A stretch of 64,000 nucleotides of DNA from Prochlorococcus marinus (GCF_001180265.1 NZ_CVSW01000032.1:372001-436000); one strand, 5' to 3'. Positions 18,894-28,840 are shown, counted from the first letter of the stretch. A program made the numbers and translations. The notes: generated by a model from the letters alone, not told the origin.

Positions 18894-19511
18894 ATGAAAT
18901 ATCCTATCAATCATGAATTTGTCTCGATTAGCTCTCAAACTGCAACTCATAGAATTATTTTGATGCATGGTTGGGGAGCTGATTCAGATGACCTTTTAAC
19001 ATTTGGAAAGGAGATGAATGAAAAAATAAATCTTGATTTTGAGATAATTTCTTTGAGGGCTAATGGATTACATCCAAGTGGTCAGGGAAGACAGTGGTAT
19101 GGATTATACCCGCATGATTGGAATGGAGCTGAGCTGGAAGTAAATAAACTTTTAGTTACATTAAAAAAATTTGATACTGAGCAGATTCCACTTAGAAAAA
19201 CAATTTTGTTGGGATTCTCTCAGGGGGCGGCAATGGCAGTTGATGCAGGATTTAAATTGAATTTTGGATTAATTGTTGCTTGTAGTGGTTATCCTCACCC
19301 CAACTGGGCCCCGGGAGAAAAATGCTCGCCATTGATTATTAGTCATGGTTTATTTGATGACGTCGTGCCTATAAATGCTTCTAGGACTATTTATGAAAAG
19401 GTAAAGAGTAAATCTACTAAATTTTGTGAATTATTAGAATTCAATGGATTTCACCAAATTGATTCAAATTTAATTAATTTTATAAGTTTCAATATTAGTA
19501 GTATTTTTTAA
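18894..19511 (+). CDS. Alpha/beta hydrolase, phospholipase/carboxylesterase family
   Basis: A 205-residue serine hydrolase. The nucleophile elbow is GFSQGAAMA (S109), the acid is in GLFDDVVP (D155 or D156) and the histidine in NGFHQID (H187). The MHGWGADSDDL oxyanion segment is typical of the small carboxylesterase/acyl-protein thioesterase group. The natural substrate is unknown. Its end overlaps the DUF3155-like gene by 4 bases. Confidence 0.9.
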   Translation: MKYPINHEFVSISSQTATHRIILMHGWGADSDDLLTFGKEMNEKINLDFEIISLRANGLHPSGQGRQWYGLYPHDWNGAELEVNKLLVTLKKFDTEQIPLRKTILLGFSQGAAMAVDAGFKLNFGLIVACSGYPHPNWAPGEKCSPLIISHGLFDDVVPINASRTIYEKVKSKSTKFCELLEFNGFHQIDSNLINFISFNISSIF

Positions 19512-19876
19512 ACAAAAGCATATTCGTATTCTTCAATCTCTTCCCAATCATCTGCAGTGAGTTCTAGACCCTCAAATATTTTTTCTTCACCAATTCCTTC
19601 AACTACAGCTTTTAGTGATGGAAATAGAAAATGATTTTCTTCAGCATATTGGGCACTAAATAACCCTTTTTCACCCCAAAAGAACCTATCAGTTGTATGT
19701 TCATTTCTTCTTACATTGAAAACTGAAGGCGCAGAAAGACCATTTTCAGCTATGAATCTTCTTGCTGCGGTAACTGGTTTATGTTTTCCAGTTTCGATAT
19801 GATAAATAGGTACATGTGCCATTACTCTTTGGCCAGCCAATCTTCTTCTGCTAATTCTTTTTCTTTTTTTTGACAT
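19508..19876 (-). CDS. Conserved basic/acidic cyanobacterial protein, DUF3155-like
   Basis: A 122-residue protein with a very basic N-terminus (SKKRKRISRRRLAGQRV) and an acidic C-terminus (DDWEEIEEYEYAFV). The middle part, AARRFIAENGLSAPSVFNVR, resembles the DUF3155 family from memory. The charge pattern could suit nucleic-acid binding, but no function is known to me. Confidence 0.75.
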   Translation of the reverse strand: MSKKRKRISRRRLAGQRVMAHVPIYHIETGKHKPVTAARRFIAENGLSAPSVFNVRRNEHTTDRFFWGEKGLFSAQYAEENHFLFPSLKAVVEGIGEEKIFEGLELTADDWEEIEEYEYAFV

Positions 19877-20121
19877 TGATTGGTACTCCTGAAATTATTA
19901 ATTAGATTAGTCTTATTTATTTTTACTAATCTTATATGTGATTTTAAATTCACTTCAAATTACATAGAGGACCCATCAACCCCTGATGTAGCTTAAAATA
20001 TGATTAAATATTCATATTAAGGCTGGCTAATGTCAGACCTCTTTATATATCTTAATACTTTTTTCATATTTTACAAGCCCTTTTCAAGTTTTTTTAAAAA
20101 TTTCTCAAAATTTTATTAATT

Positions 20122-21258
20122 ATGAATCTTTCAAAAAAATTTGAAAAATTAATTAATAAACAGCTAGAGAGTTTTGGCTGCTCAATGGGTGTTACTAATT
20201 TAGTTATGTATCTTGCCTCAGCTAAGCAAGGAACTAAAGCATCTTTTGAAATGATTGGTCAATGGCCACAAATTGATAAGCTACTAACATCAATAGAAGA
20301 TGATCCTTCACTAAAAGTTTCATCGCCTAATAGAAGATGGTACCCGCTTCAAGAAAACGATATTCTACTGGGTGTCCTTAGGGTAGAAACTGATTTGAAA
20401 GGGGGAAATTGGCCAGTTTCTCTTGATTCTAGATTAAAAGCGCTTTCTATATCTTTAGCTAAATGCGTCTCTATTGAATTAGAACGTCAAAATAAAAATG
20501 AAGAAATCAACTATTTAAAAAATCAGGTCAATGTCATAATTCATCAATTAAGGAATCCATTGGCAGCTATCAGGACATATGCAAAATTACTAATAAAAAG
20601 ACTTGGTTCTGATGATGACTCTATCGAAATAGTCGAACGCATGATAATAGAACAAAAACAAATTAATCAATATATGGATTCTTTTGCGCAATTAAATTCA
20701 CCTGTTCAACTTCCTGTAAAAATTGGAGAGGAAAGATTATTATTACCACCAAATTTAGATAATAAAAAGTTGATAACTGTTCAGGGTTTATTAAGGCCAA
20801 TATTAGAGAGGGGTAAAGCTAATGCGGACTTAGAGAATAGAGATTGGACTGAACCTTCTCTTTGGCCAGATTGGACTTTATCGCCATTAAAGGCAAAATA
20901 TGCTGTAATTGCAGAAATTGTGGCCAATTTACTAGAAAATGCGTTTAAATATTCCCAAAAAGATTCTGAAATTGGACTTGTAATTACTAGTAATGGACTT
21001 TTTGTATTTGATGATGGTAAAAAAATAACCAAAAATGAAACCGAAAAAATTTTTGAAAAAGGTTTTAGAGGATCTGCTGCTAAGAATAAGGATGGAACTG
21101 GTGTAGGACTTTTTTTGGCGAGGAAATTAGCAAAACAAATTGGAGGAGAATTAAGATTGCTGGAAAACAACTATATTGATAATACTGAGAAATTAAAAAA
21201 TTTTAAGAAGAAAAATATTTTCTATTTAGAACTTCCTATAAAAGAATTGCATGCATAA
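20122..21258 (+). CDS. Orphan sensor histidine kinase
   Basis: A 378-residue kinase without obvious membrane spans. The N-terminal 120 residues may form a GAF-like sensor. The phosphoacceptor H-box is VIIHQLRNPLAAIRTYAKLL with H141. The catalytic domain shows the N box NLLENAFKYSQ, DDGKKI (G1) and DGTGVGLFLARKLAKQIGG (G2). There is no response regulator next to it. The signal is unknown. It is one of the few two-component sensors expected in such a small genome. Its 3' end overlaps cobS by 23 bases. Confidence 0.9.
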   Translation: MNLSKKFEKLINKQLESFGCSMGVTNLVMYLASAKQGTKASFEMIGQWPQIDKLLTSIEDDPSLKVSSPNRRWYPLQENDILLGVLRVETDLKGGNWPVSLDSRLKALSISLAKCVSIELERQNKNEEINYLKNQVNVIIHQLRNPLAAIRTYAKLLIKRLGSDDDSIEIVERMIIEQKQINQYMDSFAQLNSPVQLPVKIGEERLLLPPNLDNKKLITVQGLLRPILERGKANADLENRDWTEPSLWPDWTLSPLKAKYAVIAEIVANLLENAFKYSQKDSEIGLVITSNGLFVFDDGKKITKNETEKIFEKGFRGSAAKNKDGTGVGLFLARKLAKQIGGELRLLENNYIDNTEKLKNFKKKNIFYLELPIKELHA

Positions 21259-21976
21259 ACAACATTGCAGTTTCAACTAGCACAACACTTGCGCCGCAGG
21301 CATCTCCATTGAAGCCTCCAATTTTATTCCCCAGTATCTTTGGGATAGAATAGCTTAGAAAAATACCAATCAAAATAAGAACTAAAAATTTAATTAATAT
21401 TGCTTGTGATGTAATTGAAACTAATTGGTATGCGAAGAAAATTAAAAGAAAAATAATGGAGATCAAAGATTCTTTTTTAAATCCATTCCAAAACTTTTTG
21501 TGACTAATAGATTTTTTCTTATAACTCACATATTTATACTTTTCTATAAAAAATAAATTTGAAAATCTTCCCCAAAATAAGCATATAGGTAAAACAAAAA
21601 TTATTAGGTTTTGAATTTTCAGTATGCAAGCAATTTGAACTAAAGTTATAAAAACTAAAGCTTGAACTCCAAAGGACCCAACTTTACTGTCTTTCATTGC
21701 TTTTAAACGTTTCTTTTTACCCGCAAAAATACCATCGAAAGTATCCATTAAACCATCAAGGTGTAGACCACCAGTAATTAAATATCCTGAAGCTAAACAA
21801 ATTAATGTAGATGCATAAATTGACCAAGAGTTTGTTCTTAAAAAAAGAAAAATATAACTCTGTATTGTTCCAATAAAAAATCCTAAAGGGGGCGCAAATT
21901 GTGCAATATTTTTAAAATCGGGATTAATTAGAGGTATCTTTGGAAATGTCGTATAGAAAATCCAAGATCCTGCCAA
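21236..21976 (-). CDS. cobS: Adenosylcobinamide-GDP ribazoletransferase (cobalamin synthase)
   Basis: CobS joins alpha-ribazole to adenosylcobinamide-GDP in the last membrane step of cobalamin synthesis. The 246-residue hydrophobic protein has YLITGGLHLDGLMDTFDGIFAG with its acidic residues, then KDSKVGSFGVQALVF and a GGFNGDACGAS segment near the C-terminus. No ATG exists near the expected N-terminus (GSWIFYTTFP); a TTG at 21976 is the best start. High-light Prochlorococcus make pseudocobalamin, so that is the likely product. Confidence 0.93.
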   Translation of the reverse strand: MAGSWIFYTTFPKIPLINPDFKNIAQFAPPLGFFIGTIQSYIFLFLRTNSWSIYASTLICLASGYLITGGLHLDGLMDTFDGIFAGKKKRLKAMKDSKVGSFGVQALVFITLVQIACILKIQNLIIFVLPICLFWGRFSNLFFIEKYKYVSYKKKSISHKKFWNGFKKESLISIIFLLIFFAYQLVSITSQAILIKFLVLILIGIFLSYSIPKILGNKIGGFNGDACGASVVLVETAMLFMHAILL

Positions 21977-22074
21977 ATTTTTTATGAAATATTTTTTGAT
22001 GAGATAAAAATAGATTAATTATTAAATAATAGGGTAAATTAATGAAAAAGGATCAAAAAATTTTATAAATCATC

Positions 22075-23193
22075 GTGTTTAAATTTGAAATTACCTCTAA
22101 TTGCAGTAATACAGCAGCAAGAACTGGTATTTTTCATACACCAAATGGTCAGGTAAACACACCAAAATTTATGCCTGTAGGTACTTTGGCAACGGTTAAG
22201 GGAATTTCATCTAAGCAGTTAACCTCTACAGGCTCAGAAATGATTCTCTCAAATACCTTTCATCTCCATTTACAACCTGGAGAAAAACTTGTTAAAGAAT
22301 CTGGCGGAATACATAAGTTCATGAATTGGCCTAAGCCTATTATTACTGATTCAGGAGGATATCAAGTTTTTAGTTTGGCCAAATTAAATAATATTTCTGA
22401 TAAGGGCGTGGAATTTAAAAATCCAAGAGATGGTAGTCATGTATTTTTATCACCTGAAAAAGTAATACAGATTCAAATGGATCTTGGATCGGACGTTGCG
22501 ATGGCGTTTGATCATTGTCCTCCGCATACAGCTAACGAAAATGATATCGAGGACTCTTTACAAAGAACTCATTCATGGTTGCAAAAATGTGTTGAGACTC
22601 ATAAGAAATCTAATCAAGCATTATTCGGCATAGTTCAAGGTGGTAAGTATCCGAGATTGCGAGAATATAGCGCAAAATATACAAGTTCTTTTGATTTGCC
22701 TGGAATAGCAGTGGGAGGTGTAAGTGTTGGCGAGGCAGTCGAAGAAATACAAAATGTAATTAATTTCGTCCCGAAATTCTTACCAATAAATAAACCAAGA
22801 TATTTAATGGGAATTGGCTCTTTAAGAGAAATTTCTTTAGCTGTTGCTAATGGATTCGATATATTTGACTGTGTTTTACCTACAAGACTAGGAAGACATG
22901 GGACTGCATTTTTTAATGATGAAAGATTGAATTTGCGAAATGCTCGATTTAAAAATGACTTTTCTCCGATTGACGAAACTTGTAAATGCGAGACATGTAA
23001 ATCCTATTCTCGAGCATATTTGCATCATCTAATTAGAAATGAGGAAATATTAGGCCTAACCCTTATAAGTTTGCATAATATTGCTCACCTAATAAGATTT
23101 ACCAATGCAATTTCTGCTGCAATTAGGGATAATTGTTTTACAAATGATTTCGCTCCTTGGAAAACATCCTCTATTGCCCACCATACGTGGTAA
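22075..23193 (+). CDS. tgt: tRNA-guanine (queuine) transglycosylase
   Basis: Tgt swaps guanine 34 for preQ1 in tRNAs with GUN anticodons. The 372-residue protein has [23 protein letters not shown] with the catalytic-site acid, [16 protein letters not shown] with the nucleophile aspartate, and the zinc site [17 protein letters not shown]. It starts with GTG at 22075. It precedes psbK by 35 bases. Confidence 0.97.
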   Translation: MFKFEITSNCSNTAARTGIFHTPNGQVNTPKFMPVGTLATVKGISSKQLTSTGSEMILSNTFHLHLQPGEKLVKESGGIHKFMNWPKPIITDSGGYQVFSLAKLNNISDKGVEFKNPRDGSHVFLSPEKVIQIQMDLGSDVAMAFDHCPPHTANENDIEDSLQRTHSWLQKCVETHKKSNQALFGIVQGGKYPRLREYSAKYTSSFDLPGIAVGGVSVGEAVEEIQNVINFVPKFLPINKPRYLMGIGSLREISLAVANGFDIFDCVLPTRLGRHGTAFFNDERLNLRNARFKNDFSPIDETCKCETCKSYSRAYLHHLIRNEEILGLTLISLHNIAHLIRFTNAISAAIRDNCFTNDFAPWKTSSIAHHTW

Positions 23194-23228
23194 CGTCTTA
23201 TCATAATTAATTAAATTATCTAAAAAAG

Positions 23229-23369
23229 GTGATCATTCTATTTAATACATTCGCTGAATTGCCTGAAGCTTACAAGGCTTTTGCTCCAACTGTTGATGTT
23301 CTTCCACTTATTCCTTTATTTTTCTTTTTATTGGTATTTGTATGGCAAGCTGCAGTAGGATTTAAATAA
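23229..23369 (+). CDS. psbK: Photosystem II protein K
   Basis: A 46-residue protein read from a [22 protein letters not shown] followed by [20 protein letters not shown] is the conserved mature PsbK, a single-span subunit near CP43. The precursor N-terminal MIILFNT is short. The next gene is convergent. Confidence 0.93.
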   Translation: MIILFNTFAELPEAYKAFAPTVDVLPLIPLFFFLLVFVWQAAVGFK

Positions 23370-23392
23370 ATTTTTTTAGATTAGATTTTTTA

Positions 23393-24397
23393 TTAGAATG
23401 GATTTTCTAGTAAAATTGCATCTCCGGAATTATCTACAGCACTCTCTATAAAATCAGCAATTTTTAATGCTCTTGAGGCTTGCTCACCATCTACCTCAGG
23501 ATTTTCTTTGCCCTGAACGCATTTAAGAAAATGCTCCAGTTCTGCATAAAGAGGTTCAATGGAAGTTGTGCTAACTTCTTCGACATATCCATCATTTCTG
23601 TAAACTAATTCTCCATGCTCTGCTGTGTATGATTCATGAGACTTACGATGGATTTGTAAAGAGTGATTTAAGAAATCAGTTTCTACAAGCCCATTTTGGC
23701 AGTGAGCACTTAAAGTTCTAATTTTTTTATGACTCATTTTGCTGGCAGTTAAGCTTGCAATAACATTATTTTTAAAAACTAAAGTAGCATTAACATAATC
23801 TATTAATCCTTCGCTATTTCTTCCTCCAACAGCTGCTAATTTTTGTATTTTTGAGTTTACGAGTTCTAAAATAAGATCAATGTCATGAATCATTAAATCC
23901 ATTACTACAGATACATCATTTGCTCTGTCTGCATGAGGACTGTGCCTTCTTGCTTCTAAAACAACAATTTCTTCATTATTTACTATTTTATTTAATTCTC
24001 TAAAAGCAGGATTAAACCTTTCAATATGCCCAACTTGTAATAGACATTTACTTTCATTAGCAGCCTCTATTAAGGATTTTGCCTCCAACTCATTAGCTGC
24101 AATTGGTTTTTCAATGAGAACGTTAGTACCTCCATTTAGACAATCTAGTCCTACCTTATGATGAAGTAGTGTTGGGACAGCGATACAAATAGCATCAACT
24201 TTTGGTATTAAGTCCTTGTAATGTTTGAACCATTCACATTGAAATTGTTCAATAGCTAATTTACCTCTCTCTTCATTTGGGTCTGCTACTCCAATGAGAT
24301 TTGCATCTTTTAGTAAACTTAGTACTCGAGCATGATGCCAGCCCATATTTCCTATACCTATGACGCCAACCTTTACGGGTGATGAGGTTGGTTGCAT
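23393..24397 (-). CDS. Gfo/Idh/MocA family oxidoreductase
   Basis: A 334-residue NAD(P)-dependent dehydrogenase. The Rossmann fold starts with VGVIGIGNMGWHHARVLSLL and the family signature EKPIAAN follows at about residue 98. The C-terminal domain has MDLMIHDIDLILELV, typical of sugar or bacterial-envelope nucleotide-sugar dehydrogenases. The exact substrate cannot be read from the sequence. It is 50 bases downstream of the CNNM-like gene and may be co-transcribed with it. Confidence 0.9.
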   Translation of the reverse strand: MQPTSSPVKVGVIGIGNMGWHHARVLSLLKDANLIGVADPNEERGKLAIEQFQCEWFKHYKDLIPKVDAICIAVPTLLHHKVGLDCLNGGTNVLIEKPIAANELEAKSLIEAANESKCLLQVGHIERFNPAFRELNKIVNNEEIVVLEARRHSPHADRANDVSVVMDLMIHDIDLILELVNSKIQKLAAVGGRNSEGLIDYVNATLVFKNNVIASLTASKMSHKKIRTLSAHCQNGLVETDFLNHSLQIHRKSHESYTAEHGELVYRNDGYVEEVSTTSIEPLYAELEHFLKCVQGKENPEVDGEQASRALKIADFIESAVDNSGDAILLENPF

Positions 24398-24447
24398 AAT
24401 TTTAAATCCATGTATTTATTATCATTATCCTCCATGGGGCGCCACAT

Positions 24448-25716
24448 TTAGCTTTTGGGAAAAGTTATTTTAACACGATCAATTTTGGGACCTGACATAG
24501 AAATAACTTCAAATTTAATGTTATTAAAATCTAAAACGTCCCCAATTTTTGGAACCATTTGAAATTTTTCTAGTAGAAATCCAGCAAGAGTATGATAATC
24601 TGCGCCTTCTGGAATAGCACATCCTAACTTCTTATTGATATCAATAATTTCTGATTTTCCAGCTATTGACCATTTTTTTGAGAAATTATCTAACATTCTC
24701 ATGTCTGAATAAATTCTATTATTGAGCATTTCTTCTCCAACTATTTCACCATTTAGATCAGCTGCAGTAATGAGTCCCTCTGTTCCTCCGTGTTCATCAA
24801 CTACTAGTAAGAAGGGATTGTAGTCTCTTACTATCGGAAATATTTCTGCTAATGAACATGTTTCTATAATTTTTGTCACTGGTAAAAGGAACGGCTCTAA
24901 AAATGTATTGGCTTCCATTTCACCTTTTGAAATTGGCTTAGCTAGATAACGCAAATCTAATACACCTAATACATCATCTAAAGACTCACCAATCACAAAG
25001 AATCGAGCATGGCGAGTTTTATCAACTTGTTTCATAAGTTCTGAAAAGGTTATATTTTTTGGCAAAGTTACCATTTCAGATCTTGGAATCATTACTTCTT
25101 TAACCTGTGTATCTTTTAAAGCAAATACTCCTTCGAGAATATTCTTCTCATCTGGTTTTAAACCTGTTACATTATCTGTTTCTATAAGAGTTTCTAATTC
25201 TCCTGCAGATAAACCTGAGTTTAAAGAATCCCATTTGTTATTTAGATTAAACAAGCCCAAACAGACGCTAGCAAAGAATTCTATTATCCTAAGTATAGGA
25301 TTCATACCTTTTCTAACGGCATCGAATATTGTTGTAAGCCTTAATGCAGCAGATTCTGGGTTGTTAATTACTAGTGCTTTAGGAATTAGTCCAGAAACGA
25401 GAGTAACCACTAAAACAACAAATAAAAACAATAGAAGATCATAAAATCTATTTGATAATATATTTCTTTTCCAATAATCATTAGCTAGGTTATTGCTGAG
25501 CCATCCAATTGCAATTAATGAAATTGTTACTCCAAATTGAGAGGCAATTAATGAAGATCTAAAGCGTTTTTGAATTTTTAAAATTGAAAATGCCCCCTTC
25601 TTTTTTTCTTCTATTAACCTTAAAACTTTACTTGGTCTTATCAGTAAAAAAGAGAGTTCACTTGCTGCAAAAAAAGCTGGGAAAAATAAAAGAAATAAAA
25701 GTAGAGTTATTTTCAT
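24448..25716 (-). CDS. CNNM/CorC-HlyC family membrane transporter-like protein
   Basis: A 422-residue protein with an N-terminal DUF21/CNNM membrane domain (hydrophobic to about residue 160), a CBS pair (IPRSEMVTLPKNITFSEL; FLLVVDEHGGTEGLITAADL) and a C-terminal CorC_HlyC domain (ADYHTLAGFLLEKFQMVPKI). Relatives export magnesium or cobalt, and the old name hemolysin is misleading. All domains are complete. Confidence 0.9.
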   Translation of the reverse strand: MKITLLLFLLFFPAFFAASELSFLLIRPSKVLRLIEEKKKGAFSILKIQKRFRSSLIASQFGVTISLIAIGWLSNNLANDYWKRNILSNRFYDLLLFLFVVLVVTLVSGLIPKALVINNPESAALRLTTIFDAVRKGMNPILRIIEFFASVCLGLFNLNNKWDSLNSGLSAGELETLIETDNVTGLKPDEKNILEGVFALKDTQVKEVMIPRSEMVTLPKNITFSELMKQVDKTRHARFFVIGESLDDVLGVLDLRYLAKPISKGEMEANTFLEPFLLPVTKIIETCSLAEIFPIVRDYNPFLLVVDEHGGTEGLITAADLNGEIVGEEMLNNRIYSDMRMLDNFSKKWSIAGKSEIIDINKKLGCAIPEGADYHTLAGFLLEKFQMVPKIGDVLDFNNIKFEVISMSGPKIDRVKITFPKS

Positions 25717-25734
25717 TCAATGACAAATGAATAA

Positions 25735-25807
25735 TGGGGGTGGCGAGGATCGAACTCGCCTTAGCCAAATTATGAGTTTGGTGCATTCACCAGATTGCTA
25801 CACCCCC
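25735..25807 (-). tRNA. tRNA-Met (anticodon CAT), probably elongator
   Basis: On the minus strand a full cloverleaf of 73 bases is seen. The acceptor is GGGGGTG paired with CACCCCC, the discriminator is A, the anticodon arm is CCAAA-CTCATAA-TTTGG, and the T arm is GCGAG-TTCGATC-CTCGC. It is not the initiator: the 1-72 pair is intact and the anticodon stem lacks the three G-C pairs. A lysidine-modified Ile tRNA(CAU) remains possible. CCA is not encoded. Confidence 0.88.
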
Positions 25808-25948
25808 AAGGGAATTTATGTAATTTTAATTACATTGAATTTCAATATACAATATAAAAATAATATTTCAAAAACAACCTCATTTGAAAGTTTTTGTGAG
25901 ATTTCTTTTTTTTCTTCTAATCTTTAAATATAAAATTAACTTTTACTA

Positions 25949-26509
25949 ATGGGCAAATTTTCAGAAAAGTATGATTTAAATAAAGCAAAATTGCTAAAAC
26001 AGTTAATTGAAAAATCTTACAAGAAAGGAAATTTCACTTTATCTTCAGGGAAAAAAAGCAGTCATTACTTGAATTGTAAACCAGTATCATTAAATGGCGA
26101 AGGCTTAAACTTAATAAGTGATTTATTTTTAGAGTTAAAGGACTCAAGGTCAAAAGCAGTAGCAGGATTGACATTAGGTGCAGACCCTTTAGTTAGTGGA
26201 TTAATTCTCAAAGCATCTTTGCATGGGCTAGACCTAGATGGTTTAATAATTCGGAAAGAAATCAAAAAATACGGTACCAAAGCTGGAATAGAGGGCCCTA
26301 TATTAGAAGAAGGAACTTTAGTAACTGTCTTAGAGGATGTCGTTACAACTGGTGGTTCAGTGATAAAAGCTATAAAAAAGTTACGCGAAAATTATTATGT
26401 TGTTGAGGAAGTTTTATCTATAGTTGATAGGCAAGAAGGGGGATTAGAAGCCCTTGAAGATGAAAATGTTAAATTAAAGAGTCTTTTTACAATAAAAGAC
26501 TTTTTTTAA
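25949..26509 (+). CDS. pyrE: Orotate phosphoribosyltransferase
   Basis: PyrE adds PRPP to orotate in pyrimidine synthesis. The 186-residue protein has [20 protein letters not shown] near the N-terminus and the PRPP loop [20 protein letters not shown]. The catalytic lysine-rich loop [11 protein letters not shown] is intact. It is followed 10 bases later by the YgfZ-like gene. Confidence 0.96.
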   Translation: MGKFSEKYDLNKAKLLKQLIEKSYKKGNFTLSSGKKSSHYLNCKPVSLNGEGLNLISDLFLELKDSRSKAVAGLTLGADPLVSGLILKASLHGLDLDGLIIRKEIKKYGTKAGIEGPILEEGTLVTVLEDVVTTGGSVIKAIKKLRENYYVVEEVLSIVDRQEGGLEALEDENVKLKSLFTIKDFF

Positions 26510-26519
26510 TTATTTAAAA

Positions 26520-27356
26520 ATGCAAGATATAAAAAAAAAGTTTTGGCTTGAAAAATTTGATTGTTTTTCTGTTACTGGAAAAGATGCCAGAAAATTTTTG
26601 AATGGAATAACAACTGGTAATATTCTCAATTCAGAAAATAAAGTTATCAAAACTTGTTGGTTAACTCCAAATGGAGTTCTAAGGTCATTAATTGAAATTA
26701 TTTTTTTAGAAAGAAACTTAGAAGTAATTATCTTGGCGGGTAATACTCATGAAATAATTGATTACTTTAATCAAATTATTTTTCCAGCGGACGATGTGCT
26801 TCTAGGTGAACCTTTCTTGATAAATAGAATTCAGGAAATTGATGAATCTAGTTCATGGAGAAATTACCAGCCTATTTTCTTTAAAAAAGAAGGTAATGAA
26901 TTTGAAATATATAAAAATAAACTAAATCTACTAAATCCTAATGATTTAAAACTTTGGAAGATTAATCAGGCAATACCCTCATTGGGAATGGAAATAAACG
27001 GAAAAAATAATCCTCTTGAGCTTGGATTTCAAGATCTTATAGATTTTAATAAAGGTTGTTTTTTAGGACAAGAAACAATGTCAAAAATAAAAAATGTTTC
27101 TTCTTTAAAACAGGAAATAAGAATTTGGAAATCATTTGAATCTAATTTGAATTTAGACAATGAAGATAAAAATTTATATATAAATTCAGCCAAGGATATT
27201 TCTGTAGGCAAAATCACTAGCTTTTTTAAATCAGATTCTCAAATAAAAGGTTTAGCAATGATAAAAAGAAAATATTTAGAGGAAGGAAGTTATTTTTTTT
27301 CAGAAATTTTTGGAAAAATTATCATTAATAAATCTGTAGGTTCAATTTTTATTTAA
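26520..27356 (+). CDS. YgfZ/GcvT-like folate-binding protein
   Basis: A 278-residue protein of the GcvT/YgfZ (IBA57-like) fold. The signature KGCFLGQE at residues 178-185 corresponds to the family's KGCYxGQE. YgfZ uses folate and assists iron-sulfur cluster insertion or repair, including enzymes that modify tRNA. It lies 10 bases after pyrE and overlaps the convergent RecB-like gene by 15 bases. Confidence 0.88.
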   Translation: MQDIKKKFWLEKFDCFSVTGKDARKFLNGITTGNILNSENKVIKTCWLTPNGVLRSLIEIIFLERNLEVIILAGNTHEIIDYFNQIIFPADDVLLGEPFLINRIQEIDESSSWRNYQPIFFKKEGNEFEIYKNKLNLLNPNDLKLWKINQAIPSLGMEINGKNNPLELGFQDLIDFNKGCFLGQETMSKIKNVSSLKQEIRIWKSFESNLNLDNEDKNLYINSAKDISVGKITSFFKSDSQIKGLAMIKRKYLEEGSYFFSEIFGKIIINKSVGSIFI

Positions 27357-28760
27357 TTGATTTTTGATCAAATATTCTGCAATTTGTAATGTAGCCATAC
27401 AATCATCTTTGTTATATAGGATAATTTTTTTTAAAAATATTTCGTTTTCTGTAATTTGATATTGAATCCACCAATAAAGGGCTTTCGAGCCACTTACATT
27501 TATCTGCGTCCATTCAAATCCAAGCCAATTAGAAACAGTTTTTAAGCCATAGTTTTTTAGTGGTAATATCCAAGACTTTCTTATTAAGATATGTAAGTCT
27601 ATAAATCTTGAGGTAAGTGAATCAATTTCTTCAACACTAAAATTTAGGTTTTTAGCAATATTAATTATTGCTATCTTTTCAGTTTCTCCGTAATGTAAAA
27701 CTGGCCATTCCTTCTGTGAAAAAAGTATTTCAACTATCTTCCTGTAAGATTCTCTTTTATTGTTTTTTAGATTTAAAATTGGTTTATAAATAAGATCTTC
27801 TTTTTTTGTAAACAATTTTTTTATTTTTAAAAAACCATATAAAAAGTCATGCTTATCATCTGGATTTGACTCAATATCAAATATATAAAATCCCGAACAT
27901 ATTTTTTCTAATAGATCTTCCGTATTATGTTTATTAGAAATTAAATATGGTTCTCCAGAGATATATGCTTGTGCTTGCTTTACAAATATGGATGCTTTTT
28001 CATACTTCTGATCTTTGAATTTAGATAATTTCTCTCCAAGTTGTTTTTCGCTGTACGAAGCTAATGTTTGAGTATTAGTTATTCCGTTTGCTTTGAGTAA
28101 AGAGGCCGTTTTGGACCCTATTCCATCTATATCTGTTAGATATCCATTCTCTTTTGCTTCTTTGTCACAAAATTTTTGCCACGAACAAATAGAACATTTT
28201 TTTCTATCTTGAGTTATTTCTGGTATGGATCCCTCCAAGCATTCATTCAAATTTAATAAAACATTTAAAACTTTTTTTCTTAATTTTTTATTTAAATAAA
28301 TTTCCTCAACTTTAACTTTTTTATAAAAAGTTGAAATTACTAATCCTTTCTCAATTTTAGATTCTTGAAAAGGTTCCAACATCATAGAACTAAAAGCTAA
28401 GTCGAATAAATGTTCTTTAGTTGTTTTGTGGCCTAACTTATAAACAGCAGGTAAATATTTATATTGTCCCCATTTACTTTTACCTTGAGTCTTTAAAAGT
28501 AATTGTGGAAGTATCACTGCGTTTATATTTTCGAAAAGATTTCCTTTGATTTTTAATCCAATTACGCCTTGATAACCATTTTCGCAGGCTTTTAATCCTG
28601 AATATATTTCACCATTACAAAATTCAGAGAAAATTTGAAACTGATTAATTTTATCTATAGCTTTATAGGGAGACCAAACTTCAAAAGATTTTTTACCCTT
28701 AAAATCTAGCCATGCTTTTCTTTTGCATCTTGTAAAACTTTTTAAATGAAGAGAATTCAA
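27342..28760 (-). CDS. RecB/Cas4-like, HhH and RNase-H-fold exonuclease domain protein (TM0106 type)
   Basis: A 472-residue three-part protein. The N-terminal part has a lone cysteine (C12 in FTRCKRKAWLDF) and a cluster CSIC...C (C189, C192, C198), the arrangement of iron-sulfur RecB/Cas4-type nucleases. A helix-hairpin-helix follows at about 207-237 (DIDGIGSKTASLLKANGI). The C-terminal part has FYIFDIESNPD (D295, E297) and YNKDDCMATLQIAEYL, matching the DEDD exonuclease/RNase H fold. TM0106-type proteins share this layout. The expected acidic residues of the RecB active site are hard to find. The biological role is unknown; DNA repair is a guess. Confidence 0.8.
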   Translation of the reverse strand: MNSLHLKSFTRCKRKAWLDFKGKKSFEVWSPYKAIDKINQFQIFSEFCNGEIYSGLKACENGYQGVIGLKIKGNLFENINAVILPQLLLKTQGKSKWGQYKYLPAVYKLGHKTTKEHLFDLAFSSMMLEPFQESKIEKGLVISTFYKKVKVEEIYLNKKLRKKVLNVLLNLNECLEGSIPEITQDRKKCSICSWQKFCDKEAKENGYLTDIDGIGSKTASLLKANGITNTQTLASYSEKQLGEKLSKFKDQKYEKASIFVKQAQAYISGEPYLISNKHNTEDLLEKICSGFYIFDIESNPDDKHDFLYGFLKIKKLFTKKEDLIYKPILNLKNNKRESYRKIVEILFSQKEWPVLHYGETEKIAIINIAKNLNFSVEEIDSLTSRFIDLHILIRKSWILPLKNYGLKTVSNWLGFEWTQINVSGSKALYWWIQYQITENEIFLKKIILYNKDDCMATLQIAEYLIKNQLNKN

Positions 28761-28840
28761 ATTATTTTTTAAGAGCGGTTTTAAAATTTACTCATATAAA
28801 TTAGTATAGATAATTAAAAGAAATCAAGGAAATTTGAAAT

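Noticed and set aside
19958..20010. Small CATCA/TGATG hairpin before the histidine kinase gene
   Set aside because: Only five base pairs, no promoter or T tract, so no RNA gene is claimed.
25735..25807. Reading the CAT tRNA as the initiator tRNA
   Set aside because: The first acceptor pair is intact and the anticodon stem lacks the three consecutive G-C pairs of initiators.
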